This document shows positions 1 to 5,021 of a DNA stretch of 6,661 nt, one piece after another. How positions within the stretch are numbered: the stretch's first letter is position 1; the number at the start of each line of letters is the position of its first letter. A model generated the notes under the pieces. That model saw nothing but the letters and a program-made list of their open reading frames with translations. It ran no database searches and had not been told where the DNA came from. Source of the stretch: Tannerella sp. GTDB taxonomy: Bacteria > Bacteroidota > Bacteroidia > Bacteroidales > Tannerellaceae. The stretch is taken from the NCBI GenBank assembly GCA_031259505.1, contig JAIRLL010000360.1:1-6661 (forward strand). The letters are read 5' to 3'. The position numbers were made by a program, and so were the translations under genes.

Positions 1-32
1 TGCACGCGGTGTGATTTTGTGATACTATTCTC

Positions 33-93
33 CTGGATTGCTTCGTCGCTGCGCTTCTCGCAATGACGGGGTGTCGCCGCCCGTCATTGCGAG
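33..93. repeat. REP-like dispersed repeat, inverted copy plus truncated copy
   Basis: One copy in minus orientation runs from CTGGATTGCTTCG to CGCAATGACGG (33-69). A truncated plus-orientation copy, CGTCATTGCGAG, follows at 82-93. The core CGTCATTGCGAG...GAAGCAATCCAG is the same motif seen again at 134-174, 207-234 and 265-291. Very similar palindromic repeats occur between genes in many unrelated bacteria. No coding potential or transposase accompanies them. The inverted pair 60-69/82-91 could fold into a short hairpin. Confidence 0.75.
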
Positions 94-133
94 ACCCTAT
101 ATTTTTCAAATAAACAGGAAGAAAATGACATGT

Positions 134-234
134 CTGGATTGTTTCCTGCTTCGTACCTCGCAGTCGCAATGACGTAGATGCCATTGTTGCAGGCAACGGC
201 ATCCGTCGTCATTGCGAGGTACGAAGCAATCCAG
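134..234. repeat. Inverted pair of REP-like repeats forming a nested hairpin
   Basis: A minus-orientation copy (134-174) faces a plus-orientation copy (207-234). Their arms pair over most of the 28 bases of the right copy; the left arm carries extra bases around 141-147 and 161-166. The loop contains a second perfect-arm hairpin: GATGCC (177-182) pairs with GGCATC (198-203) and GTTGC (186-190) with GCAAC (193-197), with a 3-base bulge. The whole 101-bp segment can therefore fold as one long interrupted stem in DNA or RNA. Its role is unknown; it may be a non-autonomous repeat or a transcript-end structure for a gene left of the window. Confidence 0.7.
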
Positions 235-264
235 CGGGCTGATAATAAGCAAATAACGAAACAT

Positions 265-291
265 GTCATTGGCAGGCACGAAGCAATCCAG
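265..291 (+). repeat. REP-like repeat, diverged copy
   Basis: GTCATTGGCAGGCACGAAGC followed by AATCCAG is a diverged plus-orientation copy of the family at 207-234. It differs mainly in the middle (GGCAGGCACG instead of GCGAGGTACG). It is the last unit of the cluster before the 21-bp tandem array. Confidence 0.65.
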
Positions 292-341
292 AAAAAAAAT
301 ATCACAGAATCATGCCGAGTATAGTATAGTTGACTGCTGTA

Positions 342-703
342 TTCGCACTCCGCCAGCGGTCGATGACGCTCTGTAAACGGTCGATGACACCCTGTAAGCG
401 GTCAATGACGCCCCGTCAGCAGTCAATGACGCCCCGCCAGCGGTCGATGACACTCCGCCAGCAGTCAATGACACTCCGTCAACGATCGATGACGCTCCGC
501 CAGCAGTCAATGACGCTCTGTAAACGGTCGATGACACCCTGTCAGCAGTCAATGACGCCCCGCCAGCGGTCGATGACGCTCCGCCAGCAGTCAATGACGC
601 TCCGTCAACGATCGATGACGCTCCGCCAGCAGTCAATGACGCTCCGTCAACGATCGATGACGCTCCGTAAACGGTCGATGACACCCAGTAAGCGGTCAAT
701 GAC
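342..703. repeat. 21-bp tandem repeat array, 16 full units
   Basis: Sixteen contiguous 21-bp units start at 363, 384, 405 and so on every 21 bases to 678, with a degenerate unit at 342-362 and a remnant at 699-703. Each unit begins ATGAC (AC or GC next) and ends GTCA, GTCG or ATCG, so unit junctions read GTCAATGAC or GTCGATGAC. The commonest type, ATGACGCTCCGCC plus AGCAGTCA, has arms TGACGCT and AGC-A-GTCA that can pair around a CCGCC loop. Because 21 is a multiple of three, one frame on each strand stays open: a basic Ser-Met-Thr-x-x-x-x heptad on plus and a Gly/Ala/Ser-rich heptad on minus. Neither has a credible start or a non-repeat domain, so I treat the array as non-coding. It ends about 60 bp upstream of the promoter-like boxes of the 842 gene. 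Confidence 0.9.
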
Positions 704-763
704 CGGCTGCAGAAGAGTAAAATTATGCCGTAAAACATGTTTCCGTATTTTTTTGATTGAAAA

Positions 764-796
764 TTTCGTAATGAGCGAGTTTTATTCATACATTTG
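764..796 (+). promoter_or_regulatory. Bacteroidota-type promoter for the 842 gene
   Basis: TACATTTG at 789-796 is a perfect match to the Bacteroidota -7 box TAnnTTTG. A weak -33 box, TTTC, sits 21 bases upstream at 764-767. Transcription would begin near 803, giving a leader of roughly 40 bases before the ATG at 842. The -7 box overlaps a TTG at 794 that could otherwise extend the reading frame, which argues for the ATG at 842 as the true start. The rest of 704-841 shows nothing else recognisable. Confidence 0.5.
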
Positions 797-841
797 CGCC
801 GCATAAATACCTGTTATTATCACATTAAAAAAAGCAAAGTT

Positions 842-1513
842 ATGAACGACAGACAAAGTATGAAACTGAACATGGCGCAAAGAGTGGCCAACGTCTTTGC
901 GCGGCACAAAAACGTGTATGCCGGCATTGTTCCCGTAGAAGCTGCGGCAGGGGAACTGAATGAGTGCATCGATCAGATCCGGCAGGCGGAAGTCGAGCAG
1001 GGAACGATTATCGTCACGGCTGCGTCGAAAGAAAAAGACAATGCGGAAAAGAAAATGGTTGACCTGAGCGTTCGTATGGCGAACATTCTGTATCTGATTG
1101 GTTTTGAGAGCGACAATGCCGAACTGACGGCGCTTTCGAACATTTCGCCGCGTACGTTCTATCGCGTGTCGGACAACGAAAAATTAGCCTGGGCGCTCCG
1201 CATCTGCGGGCAGGCGATACTCCATGCCGCTGCACTGGCGCCCTACGGTCTGGACGAAAAGGCCATCGGCGAACTGCAGGCCGCAACAGACGCCTTCCGC
1301 GCGGTAATCAGCAAACCGATGGACACAATCGGCAGCCTCAAGCAAAAAACACTGGAACTGGAAAAACTCTTTGCCTTCCTCGATTCCATCTTTTACGACA
1401 AACTGGACAAACTGATGATACTGTTTAAATACACAGCGCCCAGTTTCTACGACGAATACCGGACGGCGCGAAATCTGATCAATACGGCGCAACGACACAA
1501 ATCGTCTCAATAA
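842..1513 (+). CDS. Hypothetical all-helical protein, Bacteroidota type
   Basis: The predicted protein has 223 residues, no signal peptide and no membrane segment, so it is probably cytoplasmic. It appears almost entirely alpha-helical. There are amphipathic stretches at about residues 31-57, 66-90, 112-133, 138-156 and 161-192, with a conserved-looking C-terminal motif of the form LDKLMxLFKYTxPxFYxEYxxAR (about 188-210). This arrangement recalls a helix-bundle family of unknown function that is common, often in several copies, in Bacteroidota; I recognise it only by general pattern. No catalytic motif is visible. The start at 842 is chosen because it follows an A-rich leader typical of the phylum and lies downstream of the promoter-like site. 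The gene stands alone after the tandem array and is followed after 9 bases by the short zinc-finger ORF, so the two could be co-transcribed. Confidence 0.8.
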   Translation: MNDRQSMKLNMAQRVANVFARHKNVYAGIVPVEAAAGELNECIDQIRQAEVEQGTIIVTAASKEKDNAEKKMVDLSVRMANILYLIGFESDNAELTALSNISPRTFYRVSDNEKLAWALRICGQAILHAAALAPYGLDEKAIGELQAATDAFRAVISKPMDTIGSLKQKTLELEKLFAFLDSIFYDKLDKLMILFKYTAPSFYDEYRTARNLINTAQRHKSSQ

Positions 1514-1522
1514 CGCGCCGCC

Positions 1523-1642
1523 ATGAAACAAACGTATCAGACCCCGGAAGGCAAATGCTTTTTTTGCAGCAAAACCGTCATCAAAGCAGCAGTCAACCGT
1601 CATTTGCAAAGCCATTTCTTTTGTTATTACAGAGTAAATTAA
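1523..1642 (+). CDS. 39-residue zinc-finger-like ORF, possible gene remnant
   Basis: An ATG nine bases after the stop of the 842 gene opens a 39-codon frame. Residues 12-15 read CFFC and residues 27-31 read HLQSH, with 11 residues between, giving the spacing C-x2-C-x11-H-x3-H of a C2H2-like zinc finger. The motif 'TPEGxCxxC...K...RHLxxH' resembles, from memory, the N-terminal finger of longer Bacteroidota proteins, some of which continue into a pRiA4b ORF-3-like domain. Here the frame ends eight residues after the finger, in AT-rich DNA just before the next gene, so no body domain remains. It may be a 5' remnant of a deleted gene, a genuine micro-protein, or chance. No Shine-Dalgarno site is seen, which is usual in this phylum. 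Confidence 0.45.
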   Translation: MKQTYQTPEGKCFFCSKTVIKAAVNRHLQSHFFCYYRVN

Positions 1643-1651
1643 TTTTTTTTG
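1620..1651 (+). promoter_or_regulatory. Possible weak promoter for the 1665 gene
   Basis: TTTG at 1620-1623 could be a -33 box. Twenty bases later TTTTTTTG (1644-1651) matches the -7 box TAnnTTTG except for the A. The implied leader would be very short, and the first element overlaps the end of the small ORF. An alternative is read-through from the promoter at 764-796. Confidence 0.3.
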
Positions 1652-1664
1652 AATAGAATAAATA

Positions 1665-2576
1665 ATGAACACCATGAGGTTTTTAAAACAAATTACGAAG
1701 ACGGCAATGTCCGTCGCAATCATTGCAGGCAGCATGCACTTTACGGCCGGAGCGGCCGGCAAACCCGATTCGAAATTCGGCGGAGTGCAAATAGGCGCCA
1801 TCACGTACAGTTTCCGCAGTATGCCCGACCAGTCGCTTGCGGCTACGCTGGATTATGCTGTCAGGGCAGGTCTCGGTTCGGTCGAGTTGATGGGCGGCCC
1901 TGTAGAACAGTATGCCGGCATTCCGGACGACAGGGACGCCGTCCGCCGGTGGAGAACGACCGTGTCGATGAACAAATTCAAGGAAATACGGAAAATGTTC
2001 AAGGACAGGGGCGTGAAAATAGACATCCTGAAACTGGGCGACGCAGGCTGGTCGGACGAAGAAATCGACTACGCCTTCAAGGTCTGCAAGACGCTGGGCG
2101 CAAAAGGTATCACCACGGAAATCGACGAAAAGGCAGCCGTGCGTCTGTTGCCGTTTGCCGAAAAGCATAAACTGTATGTGATTTTACACAATCACGGACA
2201 GCCCGGCAATCCCGATTTCAGTTTCGAAAAGGTGCTTTCGCTCGGAGGATGGCTCATGCTGAACTTCGATGCCGGACACTATTTCGGCGCCACGGGAAAG
2301 AATCCCTGCGACGTCGTCAGACGCCTGCACAGCCGCATCGCCAGCATTCACCTCAAGGACAAAACGGGGAAAGATGCTACGCCCGCCGACACAAACCGTC
2401 CGTGGGGCGAAGGACAGACGCCGATAGCGGAAATCCTGCAACTGATACAGAAGGAGAAATGGCCCATCACGTGCGACATTGAACTGGAATACGACGTTCC
2501 CGCCGGTTCGGATGCCGTAGCGGAAGTGCGCAAATGCGTCGAATACTGTCGCGAAATCCTTGCGCCCGGAAAGTAG
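1665..2576 (+). CDS. Exported sugar phosphate isomerase/epimerase family protein
   Basis: This 303-residue protein belongs to the xylose-isomerase-like TIM-barrel (AP endonuclease 2) superfamily. An N-terminal signal peptide is evident: basic residues at 5-12, a hydrophobic run at about 14-28 and an AGA cleavage motif at 28-30, so the enzyme is probably periplasmic. The barrel starts at VQIGAITYSFR (41-51). Likely metal and catalytic residues follow the family order: E152 (TTEID), the HNHG at 175-178, D202 and H205 (NFDAGH), H229 (IHLKD) and E273 or E275 (DIELEY). The PWGEG loop at 246-250 is typical of the family. Members isomerise or epimerise sugars or keto-sugars with a divalent metal; some Bacteroides relatives are encoded with 3-keto-glycoside enzymes, but no such partners lie here, so the substrate is open. 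ATG 1665 is preferred; ATG 1674 would also keep the signal peptide. The gene ends before a bidirectional terminator. Confidence 0.9.
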   Translation: MNTMRFLKQITKTAMSVAIIAGSMHFTAGAAGKPDSKFGGVQIGAITYSFRSMPDQSLAATLDYAVRAGLGSVELMGGPVEQYAGIPDDRDAVRRWRTTVSMNKFKEIRKMFKDRGVKIDILKLGDAGWSDEEIDYAFKVCKTLGAKGITTEIDEKAAVRLLPFAEKHKLYVILHNHGQPGNPDFSFEKVLSLGGWLMLNFDAGHYFGATGKNPCDVVRRLHSRIASIHLKDKTGKDATPADTNRPWGEGQTPIAEILQLIQKEKWPITCDIELEYDVPAGSDAVAEVRKCVEYCREILAPGK

Positions 2577-2594
2577 CCGCGCGTACATGCATTT

Positions 2595-2641
2595 CGAAAA
2601 AAAAAAGAGCCGATCGCAAGACCGGCTCTTTTTTTTTTTCG
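2595..2641. terminator. Bidirectional intrinsic terminator between convergent genes
   Basis: The stem GAGCCG (2607-2612) pairs with CGGCTC (2623-2628) around a 10-base loop. It is flanked by ten A residues on the left (2597-2606) and eleven T residues on the right (2629-2639), with CG at both outer ends. It therefore works as hairpin plus U-tract on either strand, ending both the 1665-2576 gene and the opposing gene that stops at 2662. Confidence 0.92.
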
Positions 2642-2661
2642 AAAACAGCTTCAATTTTCCG

Positions 2662-3546
2662 CTATTTCACGTATTCGGCCCTGTTGAGGAAGTCGAAACT
2701 TTGCTGTACGCTGGCGACGGGATCGTCGTCCGTGTACTCCTCTACTTCGACGTACCAGTCTTTGACCCTGTTGGCTGTCATCTGATCGAAAATCGGCTTG
2801 AAGTCGATCTGTCCGCTGGCGCCGATTTCCTTTTCGTCCTTGATGTGGATGGTTTTGAACTGTCGGGGACGGTTTTTCAGATAGGCCACCGGGTCGCCGC
2901 CGCCTTCGATACACCAGTATACGTCCAGTTGAAAGAACACGTGATTGGCGCTTACGTTGTCCAGCAGGATGTCGTAAATCAGCTGGTCGCCGATTTTGCG
3001 GAACTCAAAAGCATGATTGTGATATCCGAACGCGATGCTGGCGGCAGCCGTCTTGTAGCCCACCGAGTTGAAATAGTCGCAATACTCTTTCAGGTCGTCC
3101 GTCGTCGTATCTCTGTTTACGTCTATCGACGGTTGCACGATGTACTTCACGCCCGCTTCGTTGTAGGTTTCGATCGCTTTGTCCCACCAGGACATCACTG
3201 CGGCTTTCGTTTCTTTCGTATAACTCTGGTTCAGATGGGCGCTTGTACATTTCATCCCGAGGTCGGTCACGATTTTCCTGAATTCGGACGGCGCCAGTCC
3301 GTATATCCTGCTGTTGTCCGAACTGGCCGTTTCGAGATTCCTGTAGCCCATCCTGGCGACGGTTTCCAGTACAGCCCGGATCCCGGAGTCTTTTACCATC
3401 TCCCTCAGCGAATACAACTGAAGGCCGATATTCTTGGCAGGGTCTGCTTCGCGATACGAAGACAGCAGTTGAGGCATCACCACTCCGCCTGCCAGCAACA
3501 TGGATGCTTGCTTGATAAAGTCACGTCTGTTTTGCATACGATTCAT
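2662..3546 (-). CDS. Exported sugar phosphate isomerase/epimerase with twin-arginine signal
   Basis: This 294-residue TIM-barrel protein is of the xylose-isomerase-like family but is only distantly similar to its convergent neighbour. Its N-terminus MNRMQNRRDFIKQ has a twin-arginine motif (R7-R8, F10, K12) followed by a hydrophobic stretch (about 14-28), which suggests Tat export of a folded, metal-loaded enzyme. The barrel begins at IGLQLYSLR (40-48). Candidate metal or catalytic residues are E72 (NLET), H104 (SAHLN), H176, H178 and E181 (YHNHAFEF), D208 (QLDVYW), H234 (IHIKD) and E267 to E270 (VEVEEY). Family members isomerise or epimerise sugars; the real substrate cannot be read from the sequence. 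The start at 3546 keeps the twin arginines near the N-terminus; ATG 3537 is an alternative. A longer plus-strand frame over the same DNA (2560-3585) is a shadow. Confidence 0.9.
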   Translation of the reverse strand: MNRMQNRRDFIKQASMLLAGGVVMPQLLSSYREADPAKNIGLQLYSLREMVKDSGIRAVLETVARMGYRNLETASSDNSRIYGLAPSEFRKIVTDLGMKCTSAHLNQSYTKETKAAVMSWWDKAIETYNEAGVKYIVQPSIDVNRDTTTDDLKEYCDYFNSVGYKTAAASIAFGYHNHAFEFRKIGDQLIYDILLDNVSANHVFFQLDVYWCIEGGGDPVAYLKNRPRQFKTIHIKDEKEIGASGQIDFKPIFDQMTANRVKDWYVEVEEYTDDDPVASVQQSFDFLNRAEYVK

Positions 3547-3576
3547 TTTTTTTTTCTGGTTGTCTGTTTATTTCGG

Positions 3577-3584
3577 CAAAAATA
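3577..3584 (-). promoter_or_regulatory. Possible -7 box for the 2662-3546 gene
   Basis: Read on the minus strand, this site is TATTTTTG, a full match to TAnnTTTG, about 30 bases upstream of the ATG at 3546. No TTTG -33 box is found at the usual 19-21 base spacing; the nearest is 31 bases away (3616-3619). A GC-rich palindrome CCGGCCGG lies at 3608-3615, between this gene and the end of the next minus-strand gene. Confidence 0.35.
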
Positions 3585-3624
3585 GTATTTATTCATATAA
3601 AATTCATCCGGCCGGCAAAAAAAA

Positions 3625-4521
3625 TTATTTTACCAGAGAAAATGTTTTCCGTCCAATCATGTTGCCATCCGCAAAAATATCGACGCGATAAGCGCCGGGC
3701 GAAAGATATTCCTCCACATCCCAGTACATTACGACCGTTGCTTCTTCACCGTCGTATTCGATTGTTTTCATCATGGAGTAGGCGATTTCTCTGTTTTCGA
3801 AAGGGAACACGCCGGAGTTCGGTTTGCGCAGGATGTCGTCGTCGGGCTTCATGATACGCACGTACAGCGCTTTTTCGCCAACCGGGGCTGTGATGTTTTT
3901 GGCAATTGAGAATTGCACCATCAACTGCGCTGTCCTGTCGATTTTTTTCGCGGGCTTTCCTTTCGAGGTAAGAGACGTGACCTGGATGGCGGTGGCGTCC
4001 AGCCGGCTTGCCAGGCTGACGCGCTCGGTCAGTTTCTGCTTTTCCTTAGTCAGTTGGGCGGCTGCCGAACTGGCTTGCTGATATCGTCGTGTAACCTGCT
4101 GATTCTCCGTTTTCAGCTTCTGATTTTCGGCATTCAGCGAATCAATCTGGACGACATATCCCCGCATGATTTTGCGAAGCGATTCCAGTTCCTTTTTCAA
4201 TTCGTTGATACGGCGGGCATTGGTTGTCTTTACCGTACGCAGTTCCTCCATCAGACGCTGGACGCGCATCTGCTCGGTTGTCAGCAGCGCCACGAGCGAA
4301 TCGTTGCTCACATGAAACTTGTATCCTTCGTACTGAAGCGACAATTCTTCATATTCATCGGTCAGCGACGCCTTTTCGAGCGCGAAAAGCTCTTCCATTT
4401 CAGTCATGCGATGCCGTTGCTGAATAATGTAGTACACAGCCCCTCCAATAATTATCGCGACTACAATAATTATCGTAACAATCAGCGATTTATTCCTTAT
4501 TTCTTTTTCGTCAGAATCCAT
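3625..4521 (-). CDS. Membrane-anchored coiled-coil protein, function unknown
   Basis: The 298-residue protein starts with a short charged segment (MDSDEKEIRNK), then one strongly hydrophobic transmembrane helix at about 13-33. The positive residues right after the helix (R36, R38) and the acidic N-terminus leave topology uncertain. A long, charged, Glu/Lys/Gln-rich coiled coil spans about 38-172, with patterns such as NELKKELESL and LNAENQKLKTEN. The C-terminal part (about 175-298) looks beta-rich and ends YLSPGAYRVDIFADG...IGRKTFSLVK, a pattern like small Ig-like beta-sandwiches. I believe similar proteins occur across Bacteroidales as hypothetical proteins; none has a function I can name. 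A structural or scaffolding role in the envelope is an inference from the architecture. It reads in the same direction as the isomerase at 2662-3546 but is 78 bases away and has its own promoter. Confidence 0.85.
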   Translation of the reverse strand: MDSDEKEIRNKSLIVTIIIVVAIIIGGAVYYIIQQRHRMTEMEELFALEKASLTDEYEELSLQYEGYKFHVSNDSLVALLTTEQMRVQRLMEELRTVKTTNARRINELKKELESLRKIMRGYVVQIDSLNAENQKLKTENQQVTRRYQQASSAAAQLTKEKQKLTERVSLASRLDATAIQVTSLTSKGKPAKKIDRTAQLMVQFSIAKNITAPVGEKALYVRIMKPDDDILRKPNSGVFPFENREIAYSMMKTIEYDGEEATVVMYWDVEEYLSPGAYRVDIFADGNMIGRKTFSLVK

Positions 4522-4552
4522 ATCCGTTCACAGGTAAAAACAGAATCCGGTA

Positions 4553-4585
4553 CAAAGATAATGATTTATCAAAAAAGTATGCAAA
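4553..4585 (-). promoter_or_regulatory. Bacteroidota-type promoter for the 3625-4521 gene
   Basis: On the minus strand TTTG (4585-4582) is followed after 21 bases by TATCTTTG (4560-4553). Both boxes match the phylum consensus exactly. The start of transcription would fall near 4546, leaving a leader of about 25 bases before the ATG at 4521. Confidence 0.6.
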
Positions 4586-4690
4586 CTTTTCTGCCGGTGT
4601 AAATCTTTTTTTGACAAAAATCCTTATAACAGCATACTTTTTATATCACCACCTGTTTTTAATTAAAACGGATTGGGGAAAACGGTTATT

Positions 4691-4766
4691 TATGTCCACG
4701 AATTACACGAATTTGCACGAATTTTCTCATGTCAGTTCGTGTAAATTCGTGTAATTCGTGGACATA
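4691..4766. repeat. 31-bp nearly perfect inverted repeat of the 'CACGAATTACACGAAT' family
   Basis: The left arm (4691-4721) and the right arm (4736-4766) are reverse complements over 31 bases with one mismatch, which would be a G-U pair in RNA. The loop is 14 bases (4722-4735). Inside each arm a shorter unit, CACGAATTACACGAATTTGC, is itself made of 'CACGAAT' repeats about every 9-10 bases. Similar sequences are widespread between genes in environmental bacteria. No flanking direct repeat or ORF is present. The sequence between 4586 and 4690 shows nothing recognisable. Confidence 0.88.
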
Positions 4767-4940
4767 TATAAGCCATAAACGTCTATTTCTTATACCGAAC
4801 TCAGGTTATGAAAATCATGTCCTTTGACTGCCGTCGAACTTCGTTTCAGGACTTTTCGCGAAATCATGCCGCGTGCAGTATAAACGCGACGAAGACAGCG
4901 CCTTCACCGGGCGGTGGAAGGCGGTGTGACGGATTCTATT
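4767..4940. other. Intergenic spacer with small GC-rich hairpin
   Basis: No credible gene is seen here. A plus-strand frame at 4808-5029 runs into the downstream repeat and has no family-like features. The palindrome TTTCGCGAAA lies at 4854-4863. GCCTTCACC (4900-4908) can pair with GGTGGAAGGC (4913-4922) with a one-base bulge; it lacks a T-tract on either side and is not a convincing terminator. Confidence 0.5.
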
Positions 4941-5005
4941 ACACAGAGAGACACGGAGAGCGCGGAGAAAAATCTCCGTGTCCCCGTGTATCCGTATCAC
5001 TGTGT
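4941..5005. repeat. Imperfect inverted repeat of the 'ACACAGAGACACGGAG' family
   Basis: ACACAGAGAGACACGGAGAG (4941-4960) plus CGCGGAGA faces TCTCCGTGTCCCCGTGTATC and ACTGTGT (4973-5005). The inner arms CGGAGA/TCTCCG are perfect around a short A-rich loop; the outer arms pair with several gaps. This motif is another dispersed repeat found in many bacterial genomes. It lies 17 bases past the stop of the 5022-6661 gene, so on that transcript it would form a hairpin and may protect or end the mRNA, although no U-tract follows. Confidence 0.7.
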
Positions 5006-5021
5006 CTGAACAGTTTGTATG

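Noticed and set aside
1..305. Insertion sequence
   Set aside because: No transposase frame, terminal repeats or target-site duplication; only short palindromic units.
342..703. CRISPR array
   Set aside because: Units are contiguous at 21 bp with no unique spacers, and no cas gene is present.
330..806. Protein-coding gene over the tandem array on either strand
   Set aside because: The plus frame opens on TTG or in-repeat ATGs and the minus frame starts inside the next gene's promoter. Neither has a non-repeat domain, and the open frames follow from the 21-base period.
794..841. N-terminal extension of the 842 gene from TTG 794
   Set aside because: The TTG lies inside the TACATTTG promoter box, and the extra 16 residues do not look like part of the protein.
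2560..3585. 341-residue plus-strand ORF opposite the second isomerase
   Set aside because: It is longer than the minus-strand gene but shows no family motifs and runs through the terminator. The minus frame has the full set of isomerase motifs and a signal sequence.
3605..3624. Terminator for the 3625-4521 gene
   Set aside because: CCGGCCGG is palindromic but gives no stable stem-loop followed by a U-tract in the right order on the minus strand.
3913..4602. Plus-strand ORF opposite the coiled-coil gene
   Set aside because: It is antisense to a protein with clear TM, coiled-coil and beta architecture, and it overlaps that gene's promoter. No recognisable domain.
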